Positions 4,921 to 6,542 of a stretch of DNA of 6,542 nt are shown here, piece after piece. The stretch is from Syntrophaceae bacterium (GTDB taxonomy: Bacteria; Desulfobacterota; Syntrophorhabdia; Syntrophorhabdales; WCHB1-27): positions 1 to 6,542 of the forward strand of contig PLSJ01000126.1 in the NCBI GenBank assembly GCA_003165115.1. The letters run 5' to 3'. A program made the position numbers and the translations under genes. The stretch's first letter is position 1, and the number at the start of each line of letters is the position of its first letter. The notes under the pieces were generated by a model. It ran no database searches. It was not told where the DNA came from and saw only the letters and a program-made list of their open reading frames with translations.

Positions 4921-6396
4921 ATGGAAGAGATATTGAGGAAGCTCGATCTGTCGGGTGAACAGGCCGGGGCGGCTACAGGGTCATGGCTCCGCTGTGGCGG
5001 GGAGCTGCTCGAATCCGTGTCGCCCGTCGACGGCCGCGTCTTGGGCAGGGTCCGCTGCGCAAGCGTGGACGACTACGAGCAGGTGATAAGTTCCGCCCAT
5101 CGCGCCTTCGAGCAATGGCGGATGGTGCCGGCCCCAAGGAGGGGCGAGGTCGTCAGGCAGATCGGGGAAGCCTTCCGGCGCAAAAAGAAAGAACTGGGCG
5201 CGCTGGTGAGCCTCGAGATGGGAAAGGTCCGCGCCGAGGGCGAAGGCGAGGTCCAGGAGCTGATCGATATCGCGGATTTCGCGACGGGACAGTCCCGCAT
5301 GCTCTACGGCCTCACGATGCACAGCGAGAGGCCCTTCCACCGCATGTACGAGCAATGGCATCCCCTCGGTCCCATCGGGGTGATCACCGCCTTCAACTTT
5401 CCCGTCGCCGTCTGGGGTTGGAACGCCATGATTGCCCTTGTCACGGGGGACACGGTGGTCTGGAAGCCCTCGTCCAAGGTGCCCCTCTCCGCCATCGCCG
5501 CCTCGAAAATCGCAGCCGGCGTGCTGAAAGAGAACGGCTTGCCCGAAGGGATCCTCAACATCGTCATAGGGCGGGGCGAGACCGTCGGGGAGCCTTTGAT
5601 CAACGACCGCCGCGTGCCCCTTGTCTCCTTCACGGGCAGCGTCCGGATGGGGCGTCACGTCAGCCAGGCGGTGAACGCCCGGCTGGGCAGGACACTCCTG
5701 GAGCTTGGCGGGAACAACGGCGTCATCGTGACGGCGAACGCGGACCTGGACCTGGCCGTGCGGGCCATCGCCTTCGGCGCCGTCGGCACGGCCGGCCAGC
5801 GCTGCACGAGCACGCGGCGGGTGATCGTCCACGAAAGCGTCTACCGGGCTTTCACGGAGGGCCTCGTGAGCGTATACAAGCAGGTGCGGATCGGCAACCC
5901 CCTCGATCCGGGGACGCTCATGGGCCCCCTGATCGACAGGGAAGCAGCCGGAATGATGCAGGCCGCCCTCCAGGAATTGAAAAGACAGGGGGGCCGGGTG
6001 ATCTATGGCGGGGAAGTGCTCGCGGGAGGCGCGTTTGAGGCGGGGACCTACGTGAGGCCCGCCCTCTGCGAGGCGACGGCGGATATGGCGATCGTCCGGG
6101 AAGAGACCTTCGCGCCCATCCTCTATCTCATCCACTACCATACGCTCGACGAGGCGATCCGTTATCACAACGCCGTCCCCCAGGGACTCTCTTCCGCCAT
6201 CTTCACCAACGATGTCCGGGAGGCGGAGGCGTTCCTCGGCCATGGGGGATCGGACTGCGGGATTGCAACGGTCAACGTCGGCACTTCCGGCGCCGAGATA
6301 GGCGGCGCCTTCGGCGGAGAGAAGGAGACGGGGGGCGGAAGGGATCCGGCTCCGACTCCTGGAAGGCGTACATGCGGCGTCAAACCTGCACCATAA
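4921..6396 (+). CDS. ALDH7-type NAD(P)-dependent aldehyde dehydrogenase, C-terminus frameshifted
   Basis: Oxidises an aldehyde to a carboxylate with NAD(P)+. As read it has 491 residues. All aldehyde dehydrogenase landmarks are present: N159 in [12 protein letters not shown] (oxyanion site), K182 in VWKPS (cofactor), FTGS at 237-240, the general base E261 in ELGGNN, the nucleophile C295 in GQRCTSTRR, and E394 with EETFAP. The [10 protein letters not shown] and LGGNN forms and the [21 protein letters not shown] block point to ALDH7, the antiquitin group. This group includes alpha-aminoadipate semialdehyde (piperideine-6-carboxylate) dehydrogenases of lysine breakdown. From about residue 475 the frame is lost and 17 unrelated residues lead to the TAA at 6394-6396. 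One added base near 6343-6345 restores a normal 509-residue protein ending at 6449. It is transcribed divergently from the KOR operon. Family is firm; the substrate is inferred from subfamily resemblance only. Confidence 0.93.
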   Translation: MEEILRKLDLSGEQAGAATGSWLRCGGELLESVSPVDGRVLGRVRCASVDDYEQVISSAHRAFEQWRMVPAPRRGEVVRQIGEAFRRKKKELGALVSLEMGKVRAEGEGEVQELIDIADFATGQSRMLYGLTMHSERPFHRMYEQWHPLGPIGVITAFNFPVAVWGWNAMIALVTGDTVVWKPSSKVPLSAIAASKIAAGVLKENGLPEGILNIVIGRGETVGEPLINDRRVPLVSFTGSVRMGRHVSQAVNARLGRTLLELGGNNGVIVTANADLDLAVRAIAFGAVGTAGQRCTSTRRVIVHESVYRAFTEGLVSVYKQVRIGNPLDPGTLMGPLIDREAAGMMQAALQELKRQGGRVIYGGEVLAGGAFEAGTYVRPALCEATADMAIVREETFAPILYLIHYHTLDEAIRYHNAVPQGLSSAIFTNDVREAEAFLGHGGSDCGIATVNVGTSGAEIGGAFGGEKETGGGRDPAPTPGRRTCGVKPAP

Positions 6397-6449
6397 ACTG
6401 GTCGAAGGAGCTTCCCCTGGCCCAGGGGATAAGTTTCGAGATCATCTAA
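6340..6449 (+). other. Frameshift and out-of-frame C-terminal tail of the aldehyde dehydrogenase
   Basis: After GGGR the current frame gives Asp-Pro-Ala-Pro-Thr-Pro. The -1 frame from 6345 instead gives [14 protein letters not shown], continues through [12 protein letters not shown], and stops at TAA 6447-6449. That is the conserved ALDH7 C-terminus of 34 residues. The lesion is one missing base at AGGGATCC, most simply the third base of a Glu codon. The tail includes residues used for subunit contact in this enzyme family, so a true frameshift would probably harm the enzyme. Confidence 0.85.
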
Positions 6450-6473
6450 AGGGGCGGTTCATTAACTCCTGAT

Positions 6474-6542
6474 CCCCTCTCCCTCGGGGGAAAGCCCTTG
6501 TTTCGACCCTCTCCCCGTGGGGAGAGGGTCGGGGTGAGGGGC
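6474..6542. repeat. Nested inverted-repeat intergenic element, running off the window
   Basis: A core hairpin is formed by 6504-6516 and 6519-6531: thirteen perfectly complementary bases around GT, with arms containing GACCCTCTCCCC and GGGGAGAGGGTC. Outer arms CCCCTC (6474-6479) and GAGGGG (6536-6541) are also complementary, so the whole unit can fold as a two-level hairpin. The CCCTCTCCCC...GGGGAGAGGGT-GGGGTGAGGGG pattern is a familiar dispersed intergenic repeat in many bacterial genomes. It lies 25 bases after the restored aldehyde dehydrogenase stop. It has no T-run, so it is not a classical terminator, though it could protect the 3' end of the mRNA. The element may continue beyond the window. 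Confidence 0.7.

Noticed and set aside
4981..6243. A 420-codon open frame on the minus strand
   Set aside because: It is antisense to the aldehyde dehydrogenase, which has all its catalytic motifs. The antisense product is Asp/His/Gly/Pro-rich without recognisable domains.
6504..6531. Intrinsic terminator for the aldehyde dehydrogenase
   Set aside because: The stem is strong, but the following bases are GGGTGAGGGG with no T-run; the sequence matches a dispersed repeat pattern better.
1..6542. CRISPR array, tRNA, rRNA or transposase genes
   Set aside because: No regularly spaced repeats, no tRNA-like cloverleaf pattern and no transposase motifs were seen on either strand.

Overview
The window (about 60% G+C by eye) looks like chromosomal DNA of a strict anaerobe. 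The best guess is a syntrophic or sulfate-reducing Desulfobacterota ('deltaproteobacterial') lineage. The basis is a ferredoxin-dependent 2-oxoacid oxidoreductase operon with a GltD-like flavoprotein and two ferredoxin-type proteins, and a possible sigma-54 promoter. The taxonomic guess is inference.

Layout. Positions 1-272 carry no recognisable gene and act as the leader of a small stand-alone response-regulator receiver protein (273-647, +). Seven bases later a minus-strand operon ends. Read 5'->3' on the minus strand it runs: 2-oxoacid:ferredoxin oxidoreductase alpha (TTG start at 4804, to 3671), beta (3674-2907), gamma (2919-2374), a 4Fe-4S/GltD-like FAD-NAD(P)H oxidoreductase (2381-940, broken by one frameshift near 2255-2262), and a 2x[4Fe-4S] ferredoxin (939-655). 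All junctions overlap or abut, so it is a tightly coupled five-gene unit. The divergent intergenic region (4805-4920) has back-to-back promoter-like elements around a perfect 12-bp palindrome, a good candidate shared operator. To the right is an ALDH7 (antiquitin / aminoadipate-semialdehyde dehydrogenase-like) gene on the plus strand from 4921. It is intact up to about 6342, then shifts frame; the conserved C-terminus continues in the -1 frame to a stop at 6447-6449. The window ends in a nested inverted repeat of a type scattered between bacterial genes.

How the genes may work together. The KOR-type enzyme oxidatively decarboxylates a 2-oxoacid to an acyl-CoA and passes electrons to ferredoxin. 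The small ferredoxin and the Fe-S/flavin protein would relay electrons to or from NAD(P). The divergent aldehyde dehydrogenase would make a carboxylate from an aldehyde. If its substrate is aminoadipate semialdehyde, the two units together suggest a lysine -> 2-aminoadipate -> 2-oxoadipate -> glutaryl-CoA route run with ferredoxin. That pathway is a hypothesis; the enzyme families are read from clear motifs.

Two genes each lack exactly one base. Both otherwise look intact, so consensus-sequence errors are at least as likely as real gene decay.
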